A DNA stretch of 37,523 nucleotides from contig NZ_NSKB01000016.1 in assembly GCF_002286975.1 (NCBI RefSeq), positions 1 to 37,523 of the forward strand, read 5' to 3'. Numbering within the stretch: the first letter of the stretch is position 1; each line of letters begins with the position of its first letter. The notes beneath the pieces were generated by a model, which worked only from the letters and a program-made list of their open reading frames with translations, was not told where the DNA came from and ran no database searches. The position numbers and the translations under genes were made by a program. This DNA is from Halomonas salipaludis. GTDB taxonomy: Bacteria; Pseudomonadota; Gammaproteobacteria; Pseudomonadales; Halomonadaceae. Below, one piece after another: positions 22,939 to 30,716 of this stretch.

Positions 22939-23631
22939 GTGCAGACGGCTTTTTTCATCGACGGCTATAACGTGTTCTATGGGTTACTGGCCGGCACGCC
23001 ATACAAGTGGCTTGACCTTCCCGCCTTGCTGGGAGCCGTGGTTCACGAGAATGACCCTCTGAGCCAGGTGGCCGAAATCCACTACTTCACCTCTCCGGTT
23101 CAGCCCTCCTTGGCGACGCGCGGCCGCCAGTCCAAGCAAGCTCAGGACACCTACGTCAGAGCGCTCAAGGCGCGTGGCGTCGCGGTCCACTGGGGGCGTC
23201 ATCGCCTGGATCACCGCAAGGCGCCGCGTTTCGTGTCCCGAGACGTGCCCGCTTCCCGGGAAGACCAGGTGGATATCTGGAACCTGGAAGAGAAAGAGAC
23301 CGACGTGCGGATCGGCATTGCAATGTATCGCATGGCCGCGAAGCACTGCTGGCGAGGCGAGTGTGATGACCAGGTGCAGCAGGTCGTGCTGGTGTCAGGG
23401 GATACGGATATGACCCCTGCGCTGGAGGCGATCCGTGAAGACTTCCCTCATCTTCGCGTCGGTATCATCGTGCCCCACCGAAATGATCGTGAGCGCAAGC
23501 CGCCTGGCTCCCTGCAGAAGCATGCTGATTGGATGCGTCGCTACATCTTGCCAGAGGAGCTTGAGGCGCATCAGTTGCCTGTGCGCGTGCATACGCGCAA
23601 GAAGCCGGCGGATAAGCCCGATTATTGGTGA
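22939..23631 (+). CDS. NYN-domain (PIN-like, DUF88/LabA-type) RNase-like protein
   Basis: 230 residues from a GTG at 22939. The NYN acidic site is complete: D8 in FFIDGYNVFYG, D122 in EEKETDVRIGIAM, and D155/D157 in VLVSGDTDMTPAL. NYN proteins are metal-dependent nucleases related to PIN and 5'-exonuclease domains and usually act on RNA. The C-terminal tail is basic (VHTRKKPADKPDYW). A small gene follows 19 bp later. No RNA target or phage-defence partner can be named from this sequence; stand-alone NYN proteins appear in RNA turnover, toxin and defence roles. Confidence 0.88.
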   Translation: MQTAFFIDGYNVFYGLLAGTPYKWLDLPALLGAVVHENDPLSQVAEIHYFTSPVQPSLATRGRQSKQAQDTYVRALKARGVAVHWGRHRLDHRKAPRFVSRDVPASREDQVDIWNLEEKETDVRIGIAMYRMAAKHCWRGECDDQVQQVVLVSGDTDMTPALEAIREDFPHLRVGIIVPHRNDRERKPPGSLQKHADWMRRYILPEELEAHQLPVRVHTRKKPADKPDYW

Positions 23632-23650
23632 TGCTGCAGGAGACCCGCCA

Positions 23651-23878
23651 GTGAGTGACTTTCGCGATGAACGTATCGGCTTGACCCATGCCGCCCGTCT
23701 GTTGGGTGTGTCGGTCAGTGAATTGAAGGCGGCCATCCACCAAGGGACACCCTTGAGAGGGGCAGACCCGCCACAGCCCGTGGTCAGAGCCGGCGAGAAC
23801 CGGGGTAACCTGCTGTTCCTGGCCGGTGACGTGATGGACTGCGCCGAGGCACTGGGGAATTCGGGACGGAACCCTTAA
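23651..23878 (+). CDS. Small HTH-like protein following the NYN gene
   Basis: 75 residues from a GTG at 23651 with aggaga 8 bp upstream. The sequence IGLTHAARLLGVSVSELKAAIHQGTPLRGADPP resembles the helix-turn-helix of excisionase-like or MerR-type DNA-binding proteins; the rest includes RGNLLFLAGDVMDCAEAL. It sits 19 bp downstream of the NYN gene and is probably cotranscribed. Function unknown; I infer DNA binding or a specificity or control role for the NYN gene. Confidence 0.66.
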   Translation: MSDFRDERIGLTHAARLLGVSVSELKAAIHQGTPLRGADPPQPVVRAGENRGNLLFLAGDVMDCAEALGNSGRNP

Positions 23879-23902
23879 CCCTTGCCGCTGCGGTAACCAG
23901 CC

Positions 23903-24108
23903 GGTAGTCACTGCTCGCAAAACCCCCTGACCGACCCGGCGCCACTGGACAGTGTTATCGCATCTGCAGTCTATGTGGGTGGTAGTTGGGACTCGCAAAA
24001 CCCAGCCCAGCCCCCTGATTTCCGAAGCCGGTAGCTGATGGTCGCAAAACTCGTGGAGCGCCGGTGAGAGCCTAAGGATGGGAGTGGTAGCTGATGGTCG
24101 CAGAATCC
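23903..24108. repeat. Four irregular direct repeats (ggtag...gctcgcaaaac)
   Basis: Copies begin at about 23903, 23981, 24030 and 24086. The shared pattern is ggtag, seven or eight variable bases, then (g)(g/c/a)tcgcaaaac; copies 3 and 4 share ggtagctgatggtcgca. Spacing is 78, 49 and 56 bp. The repeats lie right after the HTH-like gene at 23651-23878. They are too regular for chance and too short and few for CRISPR. A weaker relative, gagtggtagc, occurs at 25531. I do not recognise them. Confidence 0.7.
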
Positions 24109-24124
24109 CCCGGGGGCCGGGGAT

Positions 24125-24271
24125 ATGATCCTTGGCACCCTGACGGGCCTGGGCACGATAAGCGCCATAATCTTGCTCGTAGACCGCTGCCGGCCCCGGC
24201 TGTGCCTAAGCAACTGCCCTGTGTGTGCCGGATCAAGCTCTTCGTCGCGGCCGGAAGTGACCAGCTGCTGA
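24125..24271 (+). CDS. Possible 48-residue membrane protein (weak)
   Basis: ATG at 24125 opens 48 codons. The first 19 residues are hydrophobic (MILGTLTGLGTISAIILLV), followed by a cysteine-rich, basic tail. The only ribosome-site-like sequence is ggggat directly before the ATG. It matches the length and layout of the better-supported ORF at 24616. From 24272 to 24463 there is nothing except a run of twelve C at 24390-24401. Confidence 0.25.
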   Translation: MILGTLTGLGTISAIILLVDRCRPRLCLSNCPVCAGSSSSSRPEVTSC

Positions 24272-24463
24272 GGTGCCTGGCCATCGAAGGCGGGGAGGCG
24301 GTCATGGTGAAACCAGTTGAGGGCCAGCTGCCTAGGCCACAGAGCCGGGGGAAGAGGCCTGGTGGCTCTTCCCGGATGACCAGGTGACTCCCCCCCCCCC
24401 CAGGCTACGGGTGGGGCGAATGGCTCAATGCACCTACGGTGTGGGTCCTGATATTAACCAATT

Positions 24464-24511
24464 CAGGTATTCATATTGACTTGACTATTTATGCTTAAAT
24501 ACCTGTATTTT
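24464..24511 (+). promoter_or_regulatory. AT-rich promoter with flanking inverted repeat
   Basis: caggtatt (24464-24471) and its complement aatacctg (24498-24505) frame two overlapping ttgact -35 candidates (24476-24481 and 24481-24486). The region to 24600 is strongly AT-rich, unlike the GC-rich surroundings. The arrangement is what an autoregulated promoter would look like; the winged-helix protein at 24759 is the obvious candidate ligand. Confidence 0.5.
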
Positions 24512-24615
24512 AATGGTTTTTTTATTTTTTTGATAGTTAATCGCAATTACTCTATCTAGAAAGAGATTTTATCGTCGTTCAAAATTTCAGCATCGAAGTT
24601 TTGGAGGGCGTTTAC

Positions 24616-24762
24616 ATGTCGTTTATCAATGACTTGGTTGGCCTGTTGAGTGCCACTACTCCTGAAGTGCTCGTAGCAGCCGTGGCCTTGGCCTCGTTAG
24701 CGGTGGCTTTCCAAGCGCTCCGCGTGGTGTGCCGTCTGATAGACAGGAGGCGTGACCAATGA
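24616..24762 (+). CDS. 48-residue membrane protein coupled to the winged-helix gene
   Basis: 48 residues with ggaggg 10 bp before the ATG. Layout: short polar N-terminus (MSFINDLVGLLSATTPE), one membrane helix (VLVAAVALASLAVAFQALRVV), basic tail (CRLIDRRRDQ). The stop overlaps the ATG of the downstream gene by four bases, and its tail carries the aggaggcg ribosome site for that gene. The sequence evidence for a real gene is good; the function is unknown. Small toxins, holin-like proteins and membrane anchors share this layout. Confidence 0.65.
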   Translation: MSFINDLVGLLSATTPEVLVAAVALASLAVAFQALRVVCRLIDRRRDQ

Positions 24763-25385
24763 GTGGGTTCAGGAAGTTGCCGACCTGGTGGCTGCGGGAG
24801 GGCCAGGGTATGAAGCGGTTCAAAGGGGGAGGAGAAGCTGGAACCAGCATCGCTGCGCTGAAATGCTTGCTGGCCATCACGTTGGAATCTGATGTTGAGA
24901 ATAGAGAGGCGCGGATCTCGTATAGCGCACTCATGGACTTGACGGGTCTTTCTCGCCCGATGATCGCGAGGGGGGTGAAGAGGCTAGAGGGCGAGGGGAT
25001 CGTCGAGGTTCGGCGTAGTGGTCATGTGAACGTGTACCGGATCGGCTTTTCAGTGGGTGATGCCAAGTGGGCGAAGGTGCCTCGCGCTAGAGTGAAAAAA
25101 GCCCTTGTCGATATCCCAAACAAGGGAGAGGCAGCGTTAGCTGCGCTGAAGATATACATCGAACTTCTATCGATGAGATGGAACGATACCCGGGAGGTCA
25201 ACGTGTCGTACGACAATCTGCGCGACCGTGTTGGTGTGCAGAGACACAGAATCCGCCCTGGACTCGACATCTTGTTCAGCCGTGTTCTGATCCATGTGAA
25301 GCAAGTCGAGGAAGAGGCCTACCTGGTTCCAGGGCAAGCACGGAACGTATACAGCATCGCAGGTGATCTGCGTATGCCGTCTTAA
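24759..25385 (+). CDS. Tandem winged-helix DNA-binding protein
   Basis: 208 residues. Two similar winged-helix units can be seen: residues about 53-95 (ISYSALMDLTGLSRPMIARGVKRLEGEGIVEV, wing, VNVYRIGF) and about 146-202 (VSYDNLRDRVGVQRHRIRPGLDILFSRVLIHV, wing, NVYSIAG). Both start with ISY/VSY and end NVYRI/NVYSI, so an internal duplication is likely. Tandem winged helices are found in Rep_3-like initiators and in phage replication O/DnaD-like proteins, so a second replication or copy-control function, or a regulator, is possible. I cannot assign a named family. Confidence 0.7.
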   Translation: MSGFRKLPTWWLREGQGMKRFKGGGEAGTSIAALKCLLAITLESDVENREARISYSALMDLTGLSRPMIARGVKRLEGEGIVEVRRSGHVNVYRIGFSVGDAKWAKVPRARVKKALVDIPNKGEAALAALKIYIELLSMRWNDTREVNVSYDNLRDRVGVQRHRIRPGLDILFSRVLIHVKQVEEEAYLVPGQARNVYSIAGDLRMPS

Positions 25386-25582
25386 TGGCATAGGCCAGCC
25401 ATATCGGATCAGGGACGAGAATAAACGGTCAGCTGGCCCTATGTTACCCCGTAGGCTGGGGGGCGCTTCAGGGGGGCGCTTCAGGGCGGACATGATCTTT
25501 GGGCTTGAAGCGGCCTAGTTTGCTGGCTGTGAGTGGTAGCATATCGGCAAACGATAATTCGCTGTGCCAGGGAGTCCCACGC

Positions 25583-25772
25583 ATGGATGCCGCCGTCAAA
25601 CCGATCGCTGATCCCGCTGCCGTTACCGAGTTCGTTGTCCGCTGGAAGGGCAACGCCGGCAGCGAGCGCGCCAATTTCCAGTCGTTCATGCGCGACCTGT
25701 GCGGACTGCTGGACCTGCCACTGCCCGACCCTGGGAAGGGCGAGAATGCGCACAATGCTTATGTGTATGAGC
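25583..25772 (+). pseudogene. MmeI-like type IIL restriction-modification protein, N-terminal fragment cut by IS21
   Basis: From ATG at 25583 (gggag about 8 bp upstream) about 63 codons read AVTEFVVRWKGNAGSERANFQSF followed by MRDLCGLLDLPLPDP and NAYVYE. This is the start of the MmeI_N region of combined restriction-methyltransferase proteins that run to about 900 residues or more. The frame enters the IS21 end at 25773 and then reads through it into noise to 25861. No continuation is found right of the element, so the rest of the gene has been lost. Confidence 0.8.
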
Positions 25773-25865
25773 TGCGTATTCCGGCGAACGTGACCGGTCA
25801 TTACGGCGATCGTGACCGATCTGCTCACCGCTCTCTCGCTGGCTCTGGTTTTGTAAGCTGACCGG

Positions 25866-26621
25866 TCACGATGGGTCAACTTCTGCCGCTTGCGGGGCGG
25901 CGCTCTTGCGCATCGATTCTCCTCTGAGCGTCAGGCGGTGAGCGCTGTGCAGCAGCCGGTCCAGAATGGCATCGGCCACCGTCGCCGCGCCGATATAGTC
26001 GTGCCAGTGCTCAATGGGCAACTGACTGGCGATCAGCGTCGAGCCCCGGCCGTGTCGGTCCTCGATCACCTCCATCAGGTCTTGGCGCTGCGGCGCGGTC
26101 ATCTTCTGCATGCCCCAGTCGTCGAGGATCAGCAGGTCGGTCTTCTGCAGCTGGCCCATCAGCCGGGCGTAGGAGCCGTCGCCCTGGGCGATGCGCAGCT
26201 GCTCGAACAGGCGCGGCACCCGGAGATAGCGCACCGAGTAGCCTTGCCGGCAGACCTGGTTGCCCAGCGCGCAGGCCAGCCAGGTCTTGCCGCACCCGGT
26301 GGGGCCGGTGATGCACAGGTTGAGTGACTGGCCGATCCACTCGCCGCTCGTCAGCGGTGCCATGCGGCCCCGCTCTAGGCCGCGGGGATGGCGGTAGTCG
26401 ATGTCCTCGACGCAGGCCGTCACCCGCAGCTTGGCGGCCTTCAGCAGCCGGTCGAGGCGGCGGTTATCGCGATGCAGGACCTCTCGGTCGAGCAGCATGC
26501 CCAGGCGATCCTCGAACGGCAGGTCGTAGGTGTCCGGCTGGGTGAGCTGGTGGGCCAGTGCGTCATGCATGCCGGTCAGCTTGAGGCGGCGCAGGGTGTC
26601 GAGCAGGGGCTGGGTCATCAT
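25866..26621 (-). CDS. istB: IstB, IS21 transposition helper ATPase
   Basis: 251 residues from ATG at 26621, which has gaggaga about 7 bp upstream; the frame is open to 26657. The DnaA/DnaC-like AAA+ core has Walker A GPTGCGKTWLA, Walker B LLILDDWG and sensor-like STLIASQLPIEHWHDYI. IstB assembles on target DNA and hands it to IstA. It begins 17 bp after the istA stop. Full length and undamaged. Confidence 0.94.
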   Translation of the reverse strand: MMTQPLLDTLRRLKLTGMHDALAHQLTQPDTYDLPFEDRLGMLLDREVLHRDNRRLDRLLKAAKLRVTACVEDIDYRHPRGLERGRMAPLTSGEWIGQSLNLCITGPTGCGKTWLACALGNQVCRQGYSVRYLRVPRLFEQLRIAQGDGSYARLMGQLQKTDLLILDDWGMQKMTAPQRQDLMEVIEDRHGRGSTLIASQLPIEHWHDYIGAATVADAILDRLLHSAHRLTLRGESMRKSAAPQAAEVDPS

Positions 26622-26637
26622 CGGTCGTCTCCTCGGA

Positions 26638-28176
26638 TCAGTGGTAGTACTCGGCACCGCGCACGTTGGTGTGGGGCGGCAGGTCGTCGAGCGCCTCGGG
26701 GAGCGTCAGCATCGGCTGCTGATCCAGCCCCTGCTTGAGGATCGAGGCGATGCTGGCGTAGCGGGTGGTGGGGATCGCCAAGGCATGCGCGCAGGCCTGC
26801 TCCAGGCGGTCCTTGCCGTAGCGCCGGCTGAGCTGCAGCAGGCCCAGGCAGGCACGGTAGCCATGCTCGGGATGGGGGCGGTCCTGCAGCTGCCGCTGGG
26901 TCATCTCCAGCGTGGCGACGCCGATGCCCTTGGCCCACGCCAGGAAGCGGCTTGGCGACCAGTCGCGGTGGGCCTGATGGCGCTTGGGCATGTGCTCGGC
27001 CAGGGTCGAGAAGCGACCCGGGGCATGGCGCGGGTGCGTCGCGACCCGTTGCCCCTTGTGGAACACCTCGACCATGGCGTGGGTCAGGCGCACCTCCAGC
27101 ACTTGGCCGACCAGGCTGTGCGGGACGCTGTAGAAGCGTTTGTCGAGATCGAGGTGGTAGTCGATGCCGGGCCTGGCCTTGCGCCACTCGGCGTACTCGT
27201 AGGGCGTCTCCGGCAGCGGGCGCAGCACCGGCCGGTCGATGGCTTGGAACAGGTCACGCCGGCTCTCCTCGCGGCCCTGGAAGGGTCGGTGGTTGAGATC
27301 CTCCAGGAGCTCGCGGATGGCCTGGTTCAGTGAGGCCAGCGTGAAGAAGGTGTGGTGGCGCAGGCGGGCCAGGATCCAGCGCTCCACCAGCAGCACGGCG
27401 GCCTCCGCCTTGGCCTTGTCCTTGGGCTTGTAAGGCCGCGCCGGCAGCACCGCGACCTGGTAGTGCCGCGCCATCTCGGCGTAGGTCGCGTTGAGCTGGC
27501 TCTCGTAGCGACACGCCCGCGTCACGGCGCTCTTCAGGTTGTCGGGGACGAGTAGATCGGGGACACCGCCCAGGAACTGGAAGGCGCGCTGGTGAGAGGC
27601 GATCCAGTCGGGCAGCGCCTGGCTCCAGGTGGCCTCGGCGTAGGTGTAGCTGGACGCCCCCATCACGGCGACGAACACCTGGGCATTGCGTACCTCGCCG
27701 GTGGCCTGGTTGATGATCGGTACGGTCGGGCCGCAGTAGTCGATGAACAGCTTCTCGCCGGCCCGGTGGACCTGTCGCATGCTGCGCCGCTGACGGTCAC
27801 GCCAGGCGCGGTAATGGTCGCAGAACCGACTGTAGCGGTAGGCCTTGTCGCCGTGGACCTCGACGTACTCCGCCCATAGCAACTGCAGGGTCACGCCCTT
27901 GCGCTTGAGCGCCTGGTGGACCTGGAAGTAGTCCGGCGCCGTGAAGCGCAGCGGCGGGGTCTTGGCCGGGAACAGCCGCGCCTCCAGCGCGGCTTCATCG
28001 GTACCGTCAGGCAGCGGCCAACTGATGCCAGCCACCTGGGCCAGGCTGATGTACTTGCTGACCACGCCCTTGGAAAGGCCGCAGGCCCGGGCAATCTTCT
28101 CGTGGCTGAGCCCGGCGTCGTGCTTGAGGCGCAACACCTCGGTGATGGTTCGCATGGGAATCCTCGGTGCTGGCAT
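26638..28176 (-). CDS. istA: IstA, IS21-family transposase
   Basis: 512 residues from ATG at 28176 (ggagg five bases upstream); ATG at 28155 (MRTITEVLRLKHD) is equally possible and closer to family starts. Helix-turn-helix domains at the N-terminus (SHEKIARACGLSKGVVSKYISLA). The integrase core has the first acid in FIDYCGPTVP and the second in LLVPDNLKSAV, followed by the glutamate in the KPKDKAKAEAAV region. A basic C-terminal domain (SLVGQVLEVRLTHAMVEVF) completes it. No disruption seen. Confidence 0.93.
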   Translation of the reverse strand: MPAPRIPMRTITEVLRLKHDAGLSHEKIARACGLSKGVVSKYISLAQVAGISWPLPDGTDEAALEARLFPAKTPPLRFTAPDYFQVHQALKRKGVTLQLLWAEYVEVHGDKAYRYSRFCDHYRAWRDRQRRSMRQVHRAGEKLFIDYCGPTVPIINQATGEVRNAQVFVAVMGASSYTYAEATWSQALPDWIASHQRAFQFLGGVPDLLVPDNLKSAVTRACRYESQLNATYAEMARHYQVAVLPARPYKPKDKAKAEAAVLLVERWILARLRHHTFFTLASLNQAIRELLEDLNHRPFQGREESRRDLFQAIDRPVLRPLPETPYEYAEWRKARPGIDYHLDLDKRFYSVPHSLVGQVLEVRLTHAMVEVFHKGQRVATHPRHAPGRFSTLAEHMPKRHQAHRDWSPSRFLAWAKGIGVATLEMTQRQLQDRPHPEHGYRACLGLLQLSRRYGKDRLEQACAHALAIPTTRYASIASILKQGLDQQPMLTLPEALDDLPPHTNVRGAEYYH

Positions 28177-28364
28177 GTCCCCCTCCAGGGGCAAAGGCAA
28201 AAGGAGGGGTATGCCGTAAAAGTCCGAATCATTCCAGCGAGTTGGGTGAGATTCCGGGAACGTGACCGCTGATTCCGAGGAAAAGGCCGAAATCGGTCAC
28301 GATGAAACGGAATGGCCGGTCACGTTGGCCCGGAATGGTCGGTCACGATGGCGCGGAATACGCA

Positions 28365-28484
28365 CTTCTCCTTGAATTCAGGGCTACAGCTGAAGCCTCT
28401 GTCCGGATGTTGGGTCAACTTTAGTATTAACAGGAAGATTCTTTTTGACAGGAATAAATAGAAAAACTAGATTGTGTATATGTA
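28365..28484. other. Short remnant right of the IS21 element
   Basis: The bases after the IS end read in frame as ALLLEFRATAEASVRMLGQL and stop at about 28421, which could be the tail of a gene whose body was lost with the rearrangement that removed the target duplication. It is not like the MmeI family. The rest is AT-rich and would hold the promoter of the GntR gene. Confidence 0.35.
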
Positions 28485-29180
28485 GTGAATACAGAGACTA
28501 TCCTAGTGAAAGAAGGTAACAGATTGGTCAAACGGGCCTATCGCTGCGCGAAGCAGGCGATCCTATGCGGAAAATACGGTCCTGGAGAGGCGCTTTTCGA
28601 AAGCCATCTAGCCACCGACCTTGGGATGAGTCGAACGCCTGTTCGTGAAGCCCTTCAGCTGCTCGCTCGTGAGGGATTCGTTGAAGCTAATCCGGCACGT
28701 GGATATCTCGTTCCGCGATTCACAGCCGAAGATATGCGTGAGCTTTTTGAAGTACGAGAGAGCCTTGAGGGTATGGCAACACGCGCAGCTGCCTTATATG
28801 CATCAAATGCTGAGATTGAGAAACTTGAGCGGATATGCGATGAGTATGAAGCGGCTAAAAATGATGTAGACACTTGGACAAAATTAGGAGCTGAGTTTCA
28901 TAGCAGGATTATTGACGCCTCTAGGAATCGACGCCTTGCCATTATTCTGGATTCACTCAAAGACCAGATTATGTTGTGTCGGCGGTCGTCTTTTCAAGGT
29001 GGTCAATATCGACGCGATGACGCGTTGCGAGAGCATCTTGCAATCCTGAATGCCATCAAATCGGGTGACGGTGATGCAGCTGAACAACATGCACGCATTC
29101 ATGTGCGTCACTCGCATGAAGCCGCATTACGTTCATTCAGTCGGCACTTTGATCCTAGTTCTTTACAAAAAAACCCCTGA
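28485..29180 (+). CDS. GntR-family regulator with FCD domain
   Basis: 231 residues from GTG at 28485; there is no good ribosome site and no other start before residue 48. Winged helix: YRCAKQAILCGKYGPGEALFESHLATDLGMSRTP, recognition helix VREALQLLAREGFVEANPARGYLV. The FCD domain follows, with the metal-site residues in EFHSRIIDAS and the HARIHVRHSHE helix. It precedes and runs in the same direction as the catabolic genes, 18 bp before the FAD oxidoreductase, and is the likely controller of them. Its ligand is probably a sugar acid or hydroxy acid, by analogy with the family. Confidence 0.88.
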   Translation: MNTETILVKEGNRLVKRAYRCAKQAILCGKYGPGEALFESHLATDLGMSRTPVREALQLLAREGFVEANPARGYLVPRFTAEDMRELFEVRESLEGMATRAAALYASNAEIEKLERICDEYEAAKNDVDTWTKLGAEFHSRIIDASRNRRLAIILDSLKDQIMLCRRSSFQGGQYRRDDALREHLAILNAIKSGDGDAAEQHARIHVRHSHEAALRSFSRHFDPSSLQKNP

Positions 29181-29198
29181 TTTTTGAGGAGATAGACA

Positions 29199-30647
29199 AT
29201 GGTCGAGCCAACTTCAATTCAGCTTGATAAGGGGCACATCGTTGAAGCTGCCCGGAACACACCGGTCGTTCGTAACGTCGAAGTACTAGTGTGCGGGGGT
29301 GGTGTATCCGGCGTTGGTGCTGCGCTCGGTGCGGCACGTGCCGGGGCTAAAACGATGGTACTTGAGCGAAACGCATTTCTCGGCGGCGCCGCCACTGCGG
29401 TGATCATGAACACTTGGAACGTGCCAGTAACACGCATGACGGGTGTGGCCAAGGAAATCGCCATCACTCTCGCCGAACGCGGAGCCGGCAATATAAAGGG
29501 ACCGACATTTCCTTTTGACCCGGAAGCTCTAAAGGAACTCTCCGCTGAGTTGCTCAAAGACGCCGGTGTTGAGGTACTGAATTACAGTTGGGTGGTTGAC
29601 TCTATCATGGAAGGCAATCGCATCAAGGGTGTGATCATCCAGAACAAGTCCGGCCGGCAGGCAATTCTAGCGAAAACCGTCGTTGATGCTACGGGTGATG
29701 CCGATATCGCAGCCGCCGCCGGCGCTGAGTACGTGCTGGGACGCGAAGAGGACAACAAGATGCGGCCCATGAGTGTGCTCTTCCGAATGGGGGGGGTAGA
29801 CCTGGAAAAGGCAGTCGAATACTGTCGTAGCCAGCCCAAAGAGAATTTCACAGCTGACCCTAACTTCCATATTCTTGATCTTGATAAGGGCCTGGTGCGT
29901 ATGTCCGGCTTCTTCGATATTGTCGATCGAGCGCGCGCCTCAGGCGAATTAGCTGACGAGATTCACTACCTTCGGTTCGAAGGTATCAGCGTTGAACGTG
30001 GTATTGTAACGGTGAATAATTCACGTGTTTACGGTGTAGATGGTACCAACGCGTGGGATATCTCCCGCGCCGATACCGAAGCGCGCCTGCAGAACCGTAA
30101 GCTTTATAAAGTAATCAAGGAAAACATCCCGGGCTTCGAGAACGCATTTGTTATCGATTCTTCTCCAACCGTTGGAGTGCGCGAGACGCGCCGGGTACGT
30201 GGCCCGTATATACTGCCGCAAGAAGACCTTATTGCCCAAAGTACATACCCGGACTCGGTGGTGCGGATATGGCGGCATATGAAGGCTGGCATCGACTGGC
30301 ATAAAGCGGACGGCGGCGAAGGTGCACCCACCGACCCCGTATATAGAACAGCTACTACTGACTTGACTTGGTTCGAGATTCCTTGGGGCGTCTTCACGCC
30401 AAACAACGTCGAGGGTATGACGGTCAGCGGACGTGCGCTATCAGTGACACATGACGCCGACATGTGGACCCGAGGCCAGTACTGCTGCCTAGTCACGGGG
30501 CAGATCGCGGGGATATCGGCAGCACTGGCAGCGGAGAACGAACTCTCACCATCAGCATTGGACGTTGGTGACCTACAGCGCATGCTCTTTGAGCACGGCA
30601 TCGATATCGGTGAAGTGAGCCAGCGCCTAGAGCTCGAGAATACCTGA
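29199..30647 (+). CDS. FAD-dependent oxidoreductase (PF12831-type)
   Basis: 482 residues with gaggagatag 6 bp before the ATG. FAD-binding Rossmann motif GGGVSG at 33-38 and the GAKTMVLERNAFLGGAAT acidic strand end around 49-66. The conserved DATGDADIAAAAGAE segment lies near 165-180. The C-terminal signature WFEIPWGVFTPNNVEGMTVSGRALS and GQIAGISAALAA close the FAD domain. PF12831 enzymes are soluble flavin dehydrogenases of varied, often unknown, substrates. The operon suggests oxidation of a hydroxy acid or polyol before or after the UxaA-type dehydration. Confidence 0.88.
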   Translation: MVEPTSIQLDKGHIVEAARNTPVVRNVEVLVCGGGVSGVGAALGAARAGAKTMVLERNAFLGGAATAVIMNTWNVPVTRMTGVAKEIAITLAERGAGNIKGPTFPFDPEALKELSAELLKDAGVEVLNYSWVVDSIMEGNRIKGVIIQNKSGRQAILAKTVVDATGDADIAAAAGAEYVLGREEDNKMRPMSVLFRMGGVDLEKAVEYCRSQPKENFTADPNFHILDLDKGLVRMSGFFDIVDRARASGELADEIHYLRFEGISVERGIVTVNNSRVYGVDGTNAWDISRADTEARLQNRKLYKVIKENIPGFENAFVIDSSPTVGVRETRRVRGPYILPQEDLIAQSTYPDSVVRIWRHMKAGIDWHKADGGEGAPTDPVYRTATTDLTWFEIPWGVFTPNNVEGMTVSGRALSVTHDADMWTRGQYCCLVTGQIAGISAALAAENELSPSALDVGDLQRMLFEHGIDIGEVSQRLELENT

Positions 30648-30716
30648 AATCCTAGAGGGAACGCGAAGGCGAAAGTTGTCTCGTGATCTAATGTTTTTTA
30701 AAAGTTGGAAAGCCAT

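Larger units (their letters stand above)
25773..28364. mobile_element. IS21-family insertion sequence, 2592 bp
   Basis: The ends match as inverted repeats: tgcgtattccg at 25773-25783 and its complement cggaatacgca at 28354-28364. Inside each end are further copies of cgtgacc(g)-type words (for example 25790, 25810 on the left; 28309-28350 on the right), the multiple terminal repeats normal for IS21. Both istA and istB are intact. Flanking bases (gtatgagc left, cttctcct right) show no target duplication, so one side has been rearranged since insertion. Confidence 0.9.

Noticed and set aside
23903-24108. CRISPR array at the four direct repeats
   Set aside because: Copies are only about 20 bp, imperfect, and spaced irregularly (78, 49, 56 bp), with no cas genes anywhere on the plasmid.
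26530-27333. Plus-strand frame of 267 residues over the IS21 element
   Set aside because: It lies antisense to intact istA and istB, which have all family motifs.
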